Positions 34,825 through 43,177 of a stretch of DNA of 64,000 bases are shown one piece after another. The DNA comes from Planctomycetota bacterium (GTDB lineage: Bacteria; Planctomycetota; Phycisphaerae; UBA1845). The DNA lies in contig JAUWWQ010000011.1 in the NCBI GenBank assembly GCA_030616775.1, positions 1-64,000 on the forward strand, in the 5' to 3' direction. The notes beneath the pieces were generated by a model, which was given only the letters and a program-made list of their open reading frames with translations, did not search any database and was not told the DNA's origin. The translations under genes and the position numbers were made by a program. The stretch's first letter is position 1, and each line of letters begins with the position of its first letter.

Positions 34825-35316
34825 ATGAGCATTTGGATTAAGCTCGGCGTTGTGACGGTGCTTGCTGGTACCTGGTTCTGGTTTATAGCCGGGGCCATAA
34901 CAGGCATGGCGAGCTTTGCGCAGGTAGGACCGCAACAAAGTGGAAGTGATGTTCAGAGCTCTTCAAACATGCCCTTTGAGGTAGGAGCGGTTTGGGCGCT
35001 CTACGGGGCAATAGCAAGCTTCATCCTATATCTCTATTTTGTCACCAGGCCCCGCGAGGAGCATAACGAGCCCGCAGGAGTAATAGCTCCTCAGTCTGTG
35101 TCGGAGCTTAAAGCAACTTTCCTCGCACTTATCCTTGGGGTCTTGGCAGCAATACTGCTCTGCAAGTATTACATACTGAGGATGAAGCTCCCTTCGACTA
35201 TCGCGCTTAAGCCGCCAAAGAACATATACGGGATAGCCACGCTAATGACCGTCATTGCTTCCGTTGTGACTATCCCACTTGCCGGGAAGATTTACCAGGC
35301 TTTTCGCAGAAAATGA
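34825..35316 (+). CDS. Integral membrane protein, low GC, unknown function
   Basis: A 163-residue protein with about four transmembrane helices (IKLGVVTVLAGTWFWFIAG; GAVWALYGAIASFILYLYF; LKATFLALILGVLAAILL; GIATLMTVIASVVTIPLAG). An AAGGAG site sits 8 bp ahead of ATG 34825. Base composition looks lower in GC than the neighbours and codon use differs (many ATA, AGC, CTT codons), hinting at transfer. No family recognised. It is bounded downstream by two quasi-palindromic repeats and a truncated gene. Confidence 0.7.
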   Translation: MSIWIKLGVVTVLAGTWFWFIAGAITGMASFAQVGPQQSGSDVQSSSNMPFEVGAVWALYGAIASFILYLYFVTRPREEHNEPAGVIAPQSVSELKATFLALILGVLAAILLCKYYILRMKLPSTIALKPPKNIYGIATLMTVIASVVTIPLAGKIYQAFRRK

Positions 35317-35331
35317 GGAATCTGTGTGTAC

Positions 35332-35399
35332 GGTGCGTCCGTTGACGTGCCATTCAAATGTAGGGCCGGAGCCGCCTAGGGTCCGTCCCTTGACGCACC
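35332..35399. repeat. Two near-identical 20-bp quasi-palindromes (GGTGCGTC...)
   Basis: GGTGCGTCCGTTGACGTGCC (35332-35351) and GGTCCGTCCCTTGACGCACC (35380-35399) share the same core 48 bp apart, and a further GACGCACC is at 35434-35441. They lie directly behind the membrane protein gene. Confidence 0.65.
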
Positions 35400-35596
35400 T
35401 TCTGATTTGATTGCGGCGGATTGGTGCCTCCGGGACGCACCCTGCGATTGGCGCACTGCTGACCGTTCGGCTGTGCTCAGGGCAGGCACAGCACGCGCAC
35501 GCATCGAATCCTGAACCCCGAACCCTACGTCCGCCACGGGGGGCGGACGCTACAGGCTGAACCCTCCGGCACTTGCCGGCGGGCAGGATGCCCGCC

Positions 35597-35743
35597 CTAC
35601 GCGTGCGTGCGAGACGCCCACGCCACACCGGCGTTGCCGGGCAGCGTTTCCTTGTATTCCAGCGTCTTGGACTCGTGGACACTATCGTCGATCAATGCGT
35701 CGATGTCCTTCTTATAGATGGCGTCGAAGCTCTTTTGGATCAC
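35597..35743 (-). pseudogene. Truncated AlbA_2 (Schlafen-type) DNA-binding domain
   Basis: A 48-residue reading starts at GTG 35743 with GGGAGGTG ahead of it. It encodes VIQKSFDAIYKKDIDALI plus DDSVHESKTLEYKETLPGN, closely matching the start of AlbA_2 domain proteins ('...DLQALI...V.E.K.IEYK..LPGN...DKKEFL'). After LPGN the match breaks, and a stop follows directly before a palindrome (GCGGGCAGGATGCCCGC, 35579-35595). This is an 5' fragment of a longer gene lost or replaced by repeats. Confidence 0.6.
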
Positions 35744-35821
35744 AGCTCACACCTCCCAACTCGCGCGTACCGGTACTATATGACCGTGCGGAATTGTGCG
35801 ACACCCGCCTGCCAATTTTTA

Positions 35822-35846
35822 CCGCGCGGGTTGAAACCCGCGGCTC
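35822..35846. repeat. Single arm of the dispersed palindrome
   Basis: The 25-bp segment (CCGCGCGGGTTG..., ending CGCGGCTC) is one arm of the repeat family with GGGTTGAAACCC at the centre. No partner arm is nearby. Confidence 0.75.
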
Positions 35847-36283
35847 GGTCGCGCTGCAAGATTGCGTACGGTCATTTAGGATCCGCTGGTTGGGTTATGG
35901 GAACCTGCTCGGCATCCTGAGGCGGTGTTTGGCAGACGAAGCGTTGTATCTTAGATTTGAAATGCCCATGTGTCGGCGGGATCGACCCGGAGATGACCGA
36001 CTGGAAAGTCGGTCCCACATTATCTCCCACACTGTACTGTTTGGGAGTGTTCTTCCGGGCGCGCCGCTGGACGTTCGAGATTACGGCGGCGGAACTCGGC
36101 GGTTCTGAAAGATCAGATAACTCTATCGGACCAGACGGGCTTCACACCTGGTGCTTTCCTGGTGGGGAAAGAAGCGGCCGGCCAGCTCAGGGATCGCGCG
36201 CAACTGCCGGTCCTTGACTGGCCGGTTTGCTTTGACCCGGGAGCTTTCAAGTATACATGATTCGGGCAGTTGGCCGCCCAAGC
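35847..36283. other. Non-coding, decayed stretch
   Basis: No credible gene lies here. A perfect hairpin (GACCGACT/AGTCGGTC around GGAA, 35995-36014) is present. ORFs in several frames cross the region without any recognisable similarity, and the stretch appears to be the remnant of rearranged DNA between the AlbA_2 fragment and the isochorismatase-like gene. Confidence 0.4.
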
Positions 36284-37099
36284 TCACGTGTCGCCGGCGG
36301 ATGCTTCTTCGCCCGATGGCGACATCCTGGCCTCCCGTCGTGATTCAGGAAAGTGGTCACGAAGGGGATGGCTTCTGGGCGACGCGTCACGGCGGCTGTT
36401 GCTGTTGAGATGACTCGCGACGTCGGCTTCGGTTCGAGTCTTGCGACAGGTGGGATACCGCCAGCGCCGATCCAGCCTGCGTCTTAGGAGTTGATCGACG
36501 GTGATGATTATGGCGCCTTTGGCAACCACCTGTCTTACCGCCAGGTCGGCGGTGGCTTTGTTCCAATAGCCGCACGCATCCACCACAATGGTCACCCGCT
36601 TCTCGCGGGCCAGCAGTGCCAGGGCCAGCGCTTTGACGGCTCCGTCGATGCTGATTCCGAAGAGAATGAACTCCTTGGCCGGTAGTTCGGTAAAGAAGCG
36701 ATCTGCTTTGGGATTGCCTAACAGGTCGCTGGCTCGCTTGCGGAAGAGGACCTGTTGGTACTCAGCGAACAGATCCATGGGACATGAGAGGGTGTTATCC
36801 ACCTCAACGCGCGTGCATCGGTGGAACATCGTAAAGTCGATCTTGCGCTGCCCCTCGGATCCGTCCACACAATAGAGAGGGTCACCATTATCCGAAAACT
36901 CGGAGGGGCGATGCGATTCGATCGAGGATATGACCGGCGCCTGATTGCGTTTCGCCCAGGCGATCATGTGGCGAAGTGCGGGGATTAACTCTTGGATATT
37001 CGCAGCCGGATATGCACCGCTCGAGTCGCAGAAGTCGCGTTGCGTGTTCACGTCGACGACGACGCACTCGTATTTCCGGCCGTCTCCACCCCCGATCAT
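36284..37099 (-). CDS. Isochorismatase-like hydrolase lacking the catalytic Cys
   Basis: The 271-residue protein has the isochorismatase/nicotinamidase fold: CVVVDVNTQRDFC (metal-side Asp), VLFRKRASD with the catalytic-type Lys, and FILFGISIDGAVKALALALL followed by VTIVVDACGYW and the end GAIIITVDQLL. In the family the position before 'V..TAL.A' is the nucleophilic Cys (..TDVCV..), and here it reads IDGAV, so Gly replaces Cys. It may be inactive, use another chemistry or bind a ligand only. The C-terminal ~60 residues are basic and unrelated to the fold. ATG 37099 is used; ATG 37147 is an alternative. Confidence 0.7.
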   Translation of the reverse strand: MIGGGDGRKYECVVVDVNTQRDFCDSSGAYPAANIQELIPALRHMIAWAKRNQAPVISSIESHRPSEFSDNGDPLYCVDGSEGQRKIDFTMFHRCTRVEVDNTLSCPMDLFAEYQQVLFRKRASDLLGNPKADRFFTELPAKEFILFGISIDGAVKALALALLAREKRVTIVVDACGYWNKATADLAVRQVVAKGAIIITVDQLLRRRLDRRWRYPTCRKTRTEADVASHLNSNSRRDASPRSHPLRDHFPESRREARMSPSGEEASAGDT

Positions 37100-37654
37100 G
37101 CTCCTACCCCCAAGGCGGCGATAGCTGCAGCGCCGACCGTAAGCCATCGAGGTGCTCCGGTCGCTCAGGAAGCGATATTGACGGGACTCGCTTCCCTCCC
37201 ATCGTGAACCCCCTTGTTCTTCACACCTTCCTCATCAGGAAGAAAGTATGAAGTTCAGCTCGGTAATAGTTTAGGCAAGAAAGTCGCCAGGGGCGAGTGC
37301 CGAGGAGAATTTATGTAACCTGTTGCAGACCAATACCTTACGCCGGGTTCAAGTCTGGCACCTGGTTGTGAATTCAGGCAGAGTGATCTCAGACGCGTTT
37401 AGTGAGACAGGGCGCAGTTTTCGCGCAGATGCAGCGCGAAAGTAGCCTGGTCGATCCGCTGAAGTGGCCTGGGTGGGCAAGTCGATAAGGAGGGCAGTTA
37501 TCGGACAATCATCCGAGGCCTGCGGTAACTGTTTTGCGCAGGCCGTACAACCGATGGGTATAAGGCGGTGCCGCTATTCTGGCGGCGCATAGTCCTAATC
37601 GGCAGTGCGCCCGTGCGTGCAGCCGGCAGTTTCCCATTGCCTTGAGTGGTGTCG
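37100..37654. other. Non-coding gap ahead of the PD40 lipoprotein
   Basis: No gene, tRNA or known riboswitch is seen in this ~550-bp divergent region. Several short inverted repeats are present (for example GATAAGGAGGGCAGTTATC at 37484-37502). Confidence 0.4.
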
Positions 37655-38830
37655 ATGGCCATGGCTATTCGCTCGAAACTGGTGACTCGATGTTGCCATC
37701 TGACGGGTGTGTTTACTTGCTCCATTATGCTTGCAGGCTGTGTGGGGCGTGACGCTGACGGCGTGCTGGTTTCGGGCCGGCGGACCCGAGTCATGTTGGC
37801 CGCTGCTCGGGCCAACCACGTCAGCATGTTCGGTGATCTCTCCGACAGGAGCCCCACCACGTTCTTCTCGCGCACCGCAGTGTCACTGGGACGGCACACC
37901 TTCAGTGAGGTCGGTGCGGATTTCGATCCCGATATTGACGCTACGGGTAAGCGGTTGGTGTTCGCCTCCACTCGGCACAACATTTTGCCGGATCTCTACA
38001 TCAAGTCCGTGGACGGGGTCGCGGTTACGCAACTGACATCCGATCCAGCCTCTGATATTCAGCCGGCATTCAGCCCTGACGGGAAGCACGTTGCGTTCGC
38101 CAGCAACCGGAGCGGCAACTGGGACATATGGGTCACTGATGCCGGCGGCGGTCCGGCGGTGCAGGTCACAAATGGGGTTGCAGACGAGGTGCATCCCAGC
38201 TGGTCGCCCGACGGGACGAAGATGGTCTTTTGCAGCCTGCCGTCTAACGGGGGGCAATGGGAGTTGTGGATTACCGACGCCGCTGGGGGTGCAAGCAGAC
38301 GTTTTGTCGGGTACGGGCTTTTCCCCGAGTGGTCTCCAGCCGGTGACACGATCGTGTACCAACGGGCCCGCGAGCGCGGGAGCCGTTGGTTTAGCATTTG
38401 GACGCTGACCCTGGTGAACGGCGAGCCACGGTATCCGACCGAGGTCGCCTCAAACGCGAAGCACGCCGTGATCCAGCCAACCTGGAGCCCTGACGGGACG
38501 CGTATCGCCTATGCCAGTACTGCCACCCTTCTCGCTGAACGAGAGGGGAGTACGTTGCCTGACAGCACCGGGGTGTTCGACGTCTGGGTGATGAACGCAG
38601 ACGGTCGTGGGAAGGTTCGACTAACCGATGGGCGCACGGCCAACTACTCACCGGCGTTCTCCCCGGAGGGGCGAGTGTTCTTCACAAGCAACCGGGCCGG
38701 AGTCGAGAATGTCTGGTCGGAGCTACCCACGACCCGGCCTATCGGGCCTTCGGCCGACGATGTCCTCAAGCGGATTGAAGCTAATTCCCAGCGGACCGTG
38801 CAGACGGCATCGCACGATGATGATTTATAG
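37655..38830 (+). CDS. PD40/TolB-like beta-propeller lipoprotein
   Basis: The 391-residue lipoprotein has a signal peptide with lipobox IMLAGC, then a set of five or more PD40 (TolB-type WD40-like) blades: DFDPDIDATGKRLVFAST, QPAFSPDGKHVAFASN, HPSWSPDGTKMVFCS, PEWSPAGDTIVYQ, QPTWSPDGTRIAYAST and SPAFSPEGRVFFTSN. These usually form a six- or seven-bladed propeller used as a protein-binding platform at the envelope. The gene lies upstream of the CsgG/LpoB-like lipoprotein, with which it may share a transcript. ATG 37655 (then 37661) is chosen over a GTG at 37646. Confidence 0.9.
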   Translation: MAMAIRSKLVTRCCHLTGVFTCSIMLAGCVGRDADGVLVSGRRTRVMLAAARANHVSMFGDLSDRSPTTFFSRTAVSLGRHTFSEVGADFDPDIDATGKRLVFASTRHNILPDLYIKSVDGVAVTQLTSDPASDIQPAFSPDGKHVAFASNRSGNWDIWVTDAGGGPAVQVTNGVADEVHPSWSPDGTKMVFCSLPSNGGQWELWITDAAGGASRRFVGYGLFPEWSPAGDTIVYQRARERGSRWFSIWTLTLVNGEPRYPTEVASNAKHAVIQPTWSPDGTRIAYASTATLLAEREGSTLPDSTGVFDVWVMNADGRGKVRLTDGRTANYSPAFSPEGRVFFTSNRAGVENVWSELPTTRPIGPSADDVLKRIEANSQRTVQTASHDDDL

Positions 38831-38986
38831 GATGTGTGGAAATCGGTCGTTTCACACGAAAGGGGCTTTTGGAAATAGACGATGAAGCCTTTGTCCCTGG
38901 TTGCTGGGCTTGGATTTCAGCGGTGTTAACCGCGCCCAGACAGGCAGTGACCAACGGGACGGACGGCTGAAGTTGGGTGGTCAGGG

Positions 38987-39736
38987 ATGACCAGGAAGGA
39001 CAGCCTTGGGCGATGGGGATGGGGGGCGGTAAAGCTGCTGGCGGGCACGACGATCCTGGGCGGCTGTAGCAGCGCGAAACGGGTTGAACCGGTTTCCATA
39101 GCGAATTCGACGTTCGGGCCCATGACGATCGCGGTCGCCCCGGCCTTGAACCTGAGCGGGTCGGCGGATTTTGACCCCGATCGGTTCGCGGATCTGATGG
39201 CCAGCGAGCTGAGCTATGCTGACGGCATCTCGGTGATTCCCGTCAGTCGAGTGCTCGGTGTTCTGGCGGCTCAGGGACGCGGCGAAGTGGAGTCGGCAAG
39301 CCACGCACTGGAGGTGGCGGCTCTGCTTGGTGCGGATGCGATTCTGGTCTTTGCGGTGACAGAATATGACCCATACGACCCACCGAGCATTGGAATCTCC
39401 GCTCAACTGTACGGGACACGGTCTCGGTCGCGTGACCGGGCGCTGGATCCGGTGGCGCTCTCGCGTCAGGCCAGTCTTGCTGCTTCGAATGCTTCCGCGT
39501 CCCCGCAGCGACTCTTGGCTCAGACCCAGCGGGTATTCAATGCATCCCATGGATCCGTCGCCGCAGGGATTCGGGAGTTTGCAGCAGCCCGTGGTGCCGA
39601 GGGCAGTCCGTACGGGTGGCGCAAGTACGTGGTCAGTCAGCAGCATTTTATCAAGTATTGCTGTCATGCCACAATCCGGGCGCTTTTGAACGCCCAGCGC
39701 GGATCTGTGCTCGTGGGCGGAAACCGCGAGAGGTAG
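38987..39736 (+). CDS. Lipoprotein with CsgG/LpoB-like domain
   Basis: The 249-residue lipoprotein has a signal peptide with lipobox ILGGCSS (Cys ~27). The mature N-terminal part MTIAVAPALNLSGSADFDPD (then FADLMASELSYADGISVIPVSRVLGVL) and GADAILVFAVTEYDPYDPPSI match the fold of CsgG/LpoB/TolB-N-type proteins that read '..VAP..N.SG....D...L.D.L...L......V..R....L'. A second part (residues ~140-249) is helical and Ser/Ala-rich. It is probably an outer-membrane partner of secretion or cell-wall proteins. The next gene starts 7 bp after its stop. Confidence 0.75.
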   Translation: MTRKDSLGRWGWGAVKLLAGTTILGGCSSAKRVEPVSIANSTFGPMTIAVAPALNLSGSADFDPDRFADLMASELSYADGISVIPVSRVLGVLAAQGRGEVESASHALEVAALLGADAILVFAVTEYDPYDPPSIGISAQLYGTRSRSRDRALDPVALSRQASLAASNASASPQRLLAQTQRVFNASHGSVAAGIREFAAARGAEGSPYGWRKYVVSQQHFIKYCCHATIRALLNAQRGSVLVGGNRER

Positions 39737-39743
39737 GGATGCC

Positions 39744-39950
39744 ATGAACGTGGTTAGGCAGTTGTCGCTGGTCAAGGGTGAGGAACGTTTCGTGTTTCGT
39801 TACCAGGCTGGGCAGGAGCCGGAGATCATCGATGCGTTTGCCTCGCTCGCCGCGAATCAGAGGAGTAGTTTCGACTGGTTTGATGCGGCCGTGCTCAGCT
39901 ACCAGATGGGCCGGCGCCTCGAGACGGAGCTCGATCAGATCGCCACGTAG
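39744..39950 (+). CDS. Small conserved-type protein (68 aa)
   Basis: The 68-residue product (MNVVRQLSLVKGEERFVFRY, then ...DAFASLAANQRSSFDWFDAAVLSYQMGRRL) has no signal peptide or membrane helix. GGTAGGG precedes the ATG and only 7 bp separate it from the CsgG/LpoB-like gene, so it is probably translated from the same message. It resembles small planctomycete proteins of unknown role; the exact family is not certain. Confidence 0.6.
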   Translation: MNVVRQLSLVKGEERFVFRYQAGQEPEIIDAFASLAANQRSSFDWFDAAVLSYQMGRRLETELDQIAT

Positions 39951-40043
39951 TTCGAAAGGACAGGGGCAGTGACTAGCCCCTGAATCAGGACTATGATCAG
40001 ATATCAGATAGCCGTGGGTTGATTCGCCGATCTGTAACGAGCG

Positions 40044-41069
40044 ATGATGACTGAGAATTCATTGATTACCGAGTTTTTGAACTATTTGAAGTTCGAGCGG
40101 CACTTCTCGCCTCATACGGCCAAGTGTTATTCGGCAGATCTCACGCAGTTCTGCGCGTTTCTGGCGGGCGACAAGGAGAGGGCACAGGGCGGCCAGTGCT
40201 TCGCGCCCACGGCCGGTGCGCTTACGTCACGGGCGACCGATTCCGCCCACCCGGCGGGCCAGGGGACGGCCGGCACCGCAGTACTGCCCCAAACGGATGC
40301 CCAGCAGAAACTCCGCGAGGTTGAGCCTGAACAGGTCAAGTTGTTTCTGGCGTTCTTGGGGACTCAGAGCTACTCGAAGTCCACCATCGCCCGTAAGCTC
40401 GCCACCTTGCGCAGCTTTTACAAGTTCTGCCTGCGTCGCGGGTACATCCAGGCTCATCCGCTGGCGTCGATTCGAACCCCCAAGCAGGAAAAACGGCTGC
40501 CTAAGTACCTCGAGCTGGAGCAGATCACCAAGCTGCTTTCGACTCCAGACGACAAAACGTTGTTGGGCGCCCGTGATCGGGCGATGCTGGAGGTTCTGTT
40601 CTCTACCGGCGTTCGGGTCAGCGAACTGGTCGACCTGGACTTCGCCGACGTAGATTTCTCGGGCCAAACGATCCGGGTACGCGGCAAGGGCAAGAAACAG
40701 CGGACCGCTCCCATCGGGCAGACCGCCATCGCCGCTATCAGAAGATACCTCGAGCTTCGTCGGGCCGATGCCCGGTCGGCCGCCTCCGATCAGAACGCGT
40801 TGTTCGTCAACAAGCATGGTCAGCGGCTCAGCACCCGGAGCGTTCGTCGCAAGCTTGACAAGTATCTCGCGGAAGCGGGCCTTGATCCCAACATCAGCCC
40901 GCACACGCTGCGGCACAGTTTTGCGACCCACATGCTCAACAACGGCGCCGACCTGCGAAGCGTACAGGAGCTGCTCGGGCACCAGTCGCTTTCCACGACC
41001 CAGGTTTACACGCATTTGACGACGCCGCGACTGAAGGCCGTCTACGACGACGCCCACCCGAGGTCCTGA
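40044..41069 (+). CDS. XerC/XerD-type tyrosine recombinase with N-domain insertion
   Basis: A 341-residue site-specific recombinase that resolves chromosome dimers or performs related strand exchange. The SAM-like N-terminal domain begins LITEFLNYLKFERHFSPHTAKCYSADL. It is interrupted by a Gln/Gly/Thr-rich insert of ~50 residues (GGQCFAPTAGALTSRATDSA...) before the rest of the domain. The catalytic domain has Arg (STGVRVSELV), Lys region (RVRGKGKKQRTAPIG), HTLRHSFATHML, the LLGHQS His and the nucleophilic Tyr (TQVYTHL). No nearby dif-like site was identified. The gene is complete and likely the host's Xer protein. Confidence 0.9.
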   Translation: MMTENSLITEFLNYLKFERHFSPHTAKCYSADLTQFCAFLAGDKERAQGGQCFAPTAGALTSRATDSAHPAGQGTAGTAVLPQTDAQQKLREVEPEQVKLFLAFLGTQSYSKSTIARKLATLRSFYKFCLRRGYIQAHPLASIRTPKQEKRLPKYLELEQITKLLSTPDDKTLLGARDRAMLEVLFSTGVRVSELVDLDFADVDFSGQTIRVRGKGKKQRTAPIGQTAIAAIRRYLELRRADARSAASDQNALFVNKHGQRLSTRSVRRKLDKYLAEAGLDPNISPHTLRHSFATHMLNNGADLRSVQELLGHQSLSTTQVYTHLTTPRLKAVYDDAHPRS

Positions 41070-41362
41070 CGGCTCTTGCCGCCGGGGGCTGAAACCAGCC
41101 CAAAGTCCGCCACAAGCGAACGACGGGCCTGGTTGACTCCTATTTTCCGCAAACAGGTACCTGTCACCGGCACGCGCCCGGCGTGCGCCGATCCATCTGC
41201 GTGATCCATACGCCCGCCGCCGGCCATCGCGTCAAGGCTCAAAGCGTCCATATCCCCCCGCCGCCCTCGAACTCGTTCCAATCGCAAGTCGGATTTATAA
41301 GAGCGGGCGGCCTGAGTCTGTGGTATACTCCGCGCCGACCCCAAAAGGCAGGGAAGTGAACT

Positions 41363-41560
41363 GTGACGTACGTGGGCCCTATGACCATTATCGTTGCGAC
41401 CGTGCTCGGGGTGTGTCTCATTGCCGGGCTGGTCTTCGTCTTCCGGGCCATGTCCGCCCGAACCTCGGCCAGGAAGAAGGTGTGTCACCGGTGCCGCAAC
41501 GTCAACCCGGCACGTGCCGAGTTCTGCGCCCACTGCGGTGAGAGTTTGAATTCATCTTGA
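41363..41560 (+). CDS. Small membrane protein with zinc ribbon
   Basis: The 65-residue product has one transmembrane helix (TIIVATVLGVCLIAGLVFVF) followed by a C-terminal zinc ribbon with two CxxC pairs (CHRCRNVNPARAEFCAHCG). It is read from GTG 41363; an in-frame ATG at 41381 is an alternative. It sits 27 bp before the first of the two SPFH genes and is likely co-transcribed with them, so it may be a small accessory or assembly partner on the cytoplasmic face. Confidence 0.75.
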   Translation: MTYVGPMTIIVATVLGVCLIAGLVFVFRAMSARTSARKKVCHRCRNVNPARAEFCAHCGESLNSS

Positions 41561-41587
41561 GCACGGACTTGCGAAAGGACAAAACCT

Positions 41588-43177
41588 ATGACCAACCACG
41601 GTAGCAACATCGTACGACCTTCGATACCGCCCTACCGCTTACCGGTGTTTCCAGCGGCTTTGGGGAGCATCATATTCCTGCTCTTTCTGATCGGCGCAGT
41701 GTTCTGGTTCGTGATTCGGGTTGAGGTCAACGCCAACGAGATCCTGGTGCTGGTCAACAAGACAGGCAACACGCTGCCGGCGGAGTTGGTGGATCAGTTT
41801 GGGGATCAGGTCATCCTGTATCCTCAGTTGGTGGAGGCGATTGCAGCTTCAACCGGTGAAACGCCCGAGGAGGTCCGCGACGGGTATAAGGGGATTTGCT
41901 ATGATGTGCTCCCCGAGGGGCGATACTTCCCCAATCCCTACTTCTACAAGGCCATCAAGCAATCGGCGACCACCATTCGTCAGAACGAGATCGGCGTATT
42001 GATCCGCAAGTACGGCAATCCGCTTCCGTTCCCCAAGACCGTCGCCACCGAGCCGGATGAGCGTGGTCCGGTTGCGGAGATCCTACGTCCGGGCCGGCAC
42101 AACATCAACCTGCTGGCCTATGAGGTACAGCGGTTCCCGGCCATACAGATTCCGGAAGGTCATGTCGGCGTCGTGACACTGCTTAGTGGTGAGGATCCGA
42201 AGGAGAGGAACACCTACACGGTTGAACCCGGGGAAAAGGGCGTCCAGCGCCGAACGCTCCCGCCCGGTCTGGAATACTACAACCCGTATCTGAAGCGAAT
42301 AGAGACCGTCGACGTGCGGAGCCACAAGTATGACATGTTGGGTGAGGACGCCATCCACTTCCCGTCCAACGACAGTTTTACGATCGCTATTGAAGGTACG
42401 ATCGAATGGGCGATCCGCCCCGACCACGTGGCCGAAGCCACTGTAGCCTACGGGTTTGAGCAGGACATTCTCAGCAAGGTCATCCTGCCGAACGCGCGCA
42501 GCGTCGCCAGGATTCAGGGGTCAAAGCTGCTGGCGCGCGAGTTTATTAGCGGCAAGACCCGCACCGCCTTTCAAGAGCGGCTGCTGTCGGAGCTAAGACG
42601 GGAATGCTGGAAACAGGGGATTGACATCAAATCGGCGTTGGTGCGCGACATCCAGCCACCGGCGGAGATCGCCGCCCTGATCAGCCAGCGTGAACAGGCC
42701 GACCAGGAGATCGAGCGGTCCACGAATCAGATGGAAGAGGCCAAGGCGGAAGCGCAGCTCGTCGAACAGCGTGAGCTGCAGGAGCAGAACAAAGCCATCG
42801 GTGATGGCCGGCGACAGGTCGTCACGGTGACCAAACGAGCGGAGCAGGGCAAGATAGTCGCCGTCACGCACGCCAAACGCGAGCTGGAGGTGGGTAAGCT
42901 CGAACTGGAGGCGGCTGAGAAGCTGGCGTCGGCCATCCGCTCTCGTGGTGAAGCCGAGGCCAACGTCGTCCTTTATGAGTATCAGGCCCGGGCGGAGCCC
43001 TTGGCGAGGGCCGTGCAAGCCTTCGGCGACGGGGCCACATACGCACAGCAGTTCTTCCTTAGGCGTGTGGCGCCTTCGATCAGTACGATCCTGTCCAACA
43101 CCGACGGGCCTTTTGCGGAGATCTTCAAGCAGTTTCAGACATTTGGTGAGACATCCTCACAAGGAGGTGGCCGATGA
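41588..43177 (+). CDS. SPFH/band-7 membrane protein 1 with repeated N-terminal modules
   Basis: The 529-residue protein has one N-terminal transmembrane helix (SIIFLLFLIGAVFWFVIRV), then ~200 residues of repeated strands: NEILVLVNKTGNTLP, NEIGVLIRKYGNPLPF and GHVGVVTLLSGEDP, each followed by 'GPVAEILRPGRHNIN' or 'GVQRRTLPPGLEYYNP'-like segments. The SPFH core (about residues 255-385) includes TIAIEGTIEWAIRPDHV, ILPNARSVARIQGSKLLAREFI and GIDIKSALVRDIQPPAEI. A long charged coiled coil (AEAQLVEQRELQEQNKAI...) follows. Such proteins form ring- or cage-like oligomers on membranes. The next gene overlaps by 4 bp (ATGA). Confidence 0.88.
   Translation: MTNHGSNIVRPSIPPYRLPVFPAALGSIIFLLFLIGAVFWFVIRVEVNANEILVLVNKTGNTLPAELVDQFGDQVILYPQLVEAIAASTGETPEEVRDGYKGICYDVLPEGRYFPNPYFYKAIKQSATTIRQNEIGVLIRKYGNPLPFPKTVATEPDERGPVAEILRPGRHNINLLAYEVQRFPAIQIPEGHVGVVTLLSGEDPKERNTYTVEPGEKGVQRRTLPPGLEYYNPYLKRIETVDVRSHKYDMLGEDAIHFPSNDSFTIAIEGTIEWAIRPDHVAEATVAYGFEQDILSKVILPNARSVARIQGSKLLAREFISGKTRTAFQERLLSELRRECWKQGIDIKSALVRDIQPPAEIAALISQREQADQEIERSTNQMEEAKAEAQLVEQRELQEQNKAIGDGRRQVVTVTKRAEQGKIVAVTHAKRELEVGKLELEAAEKLASAIRSRGEAEANVVLYEYQARAEPLARAVQAFGDGATYAQQFFLRRVAPSISTILSNTDGPFAEIFKQFQTFGETSSQGGGR

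Noticed and set aside
34583-34828. 81-aa plus-strand ORF
   Set aside because: Composition is random (Arg/Ala-rich) with no ribosome-binding site or match, and it runs into the start of the membrane gene.
37330-37370. tRNA-like GGTTCAAGTC segment
   Set aside because: The T-arm stem does not pair and no acceptor or anticodon arm can be built around it.
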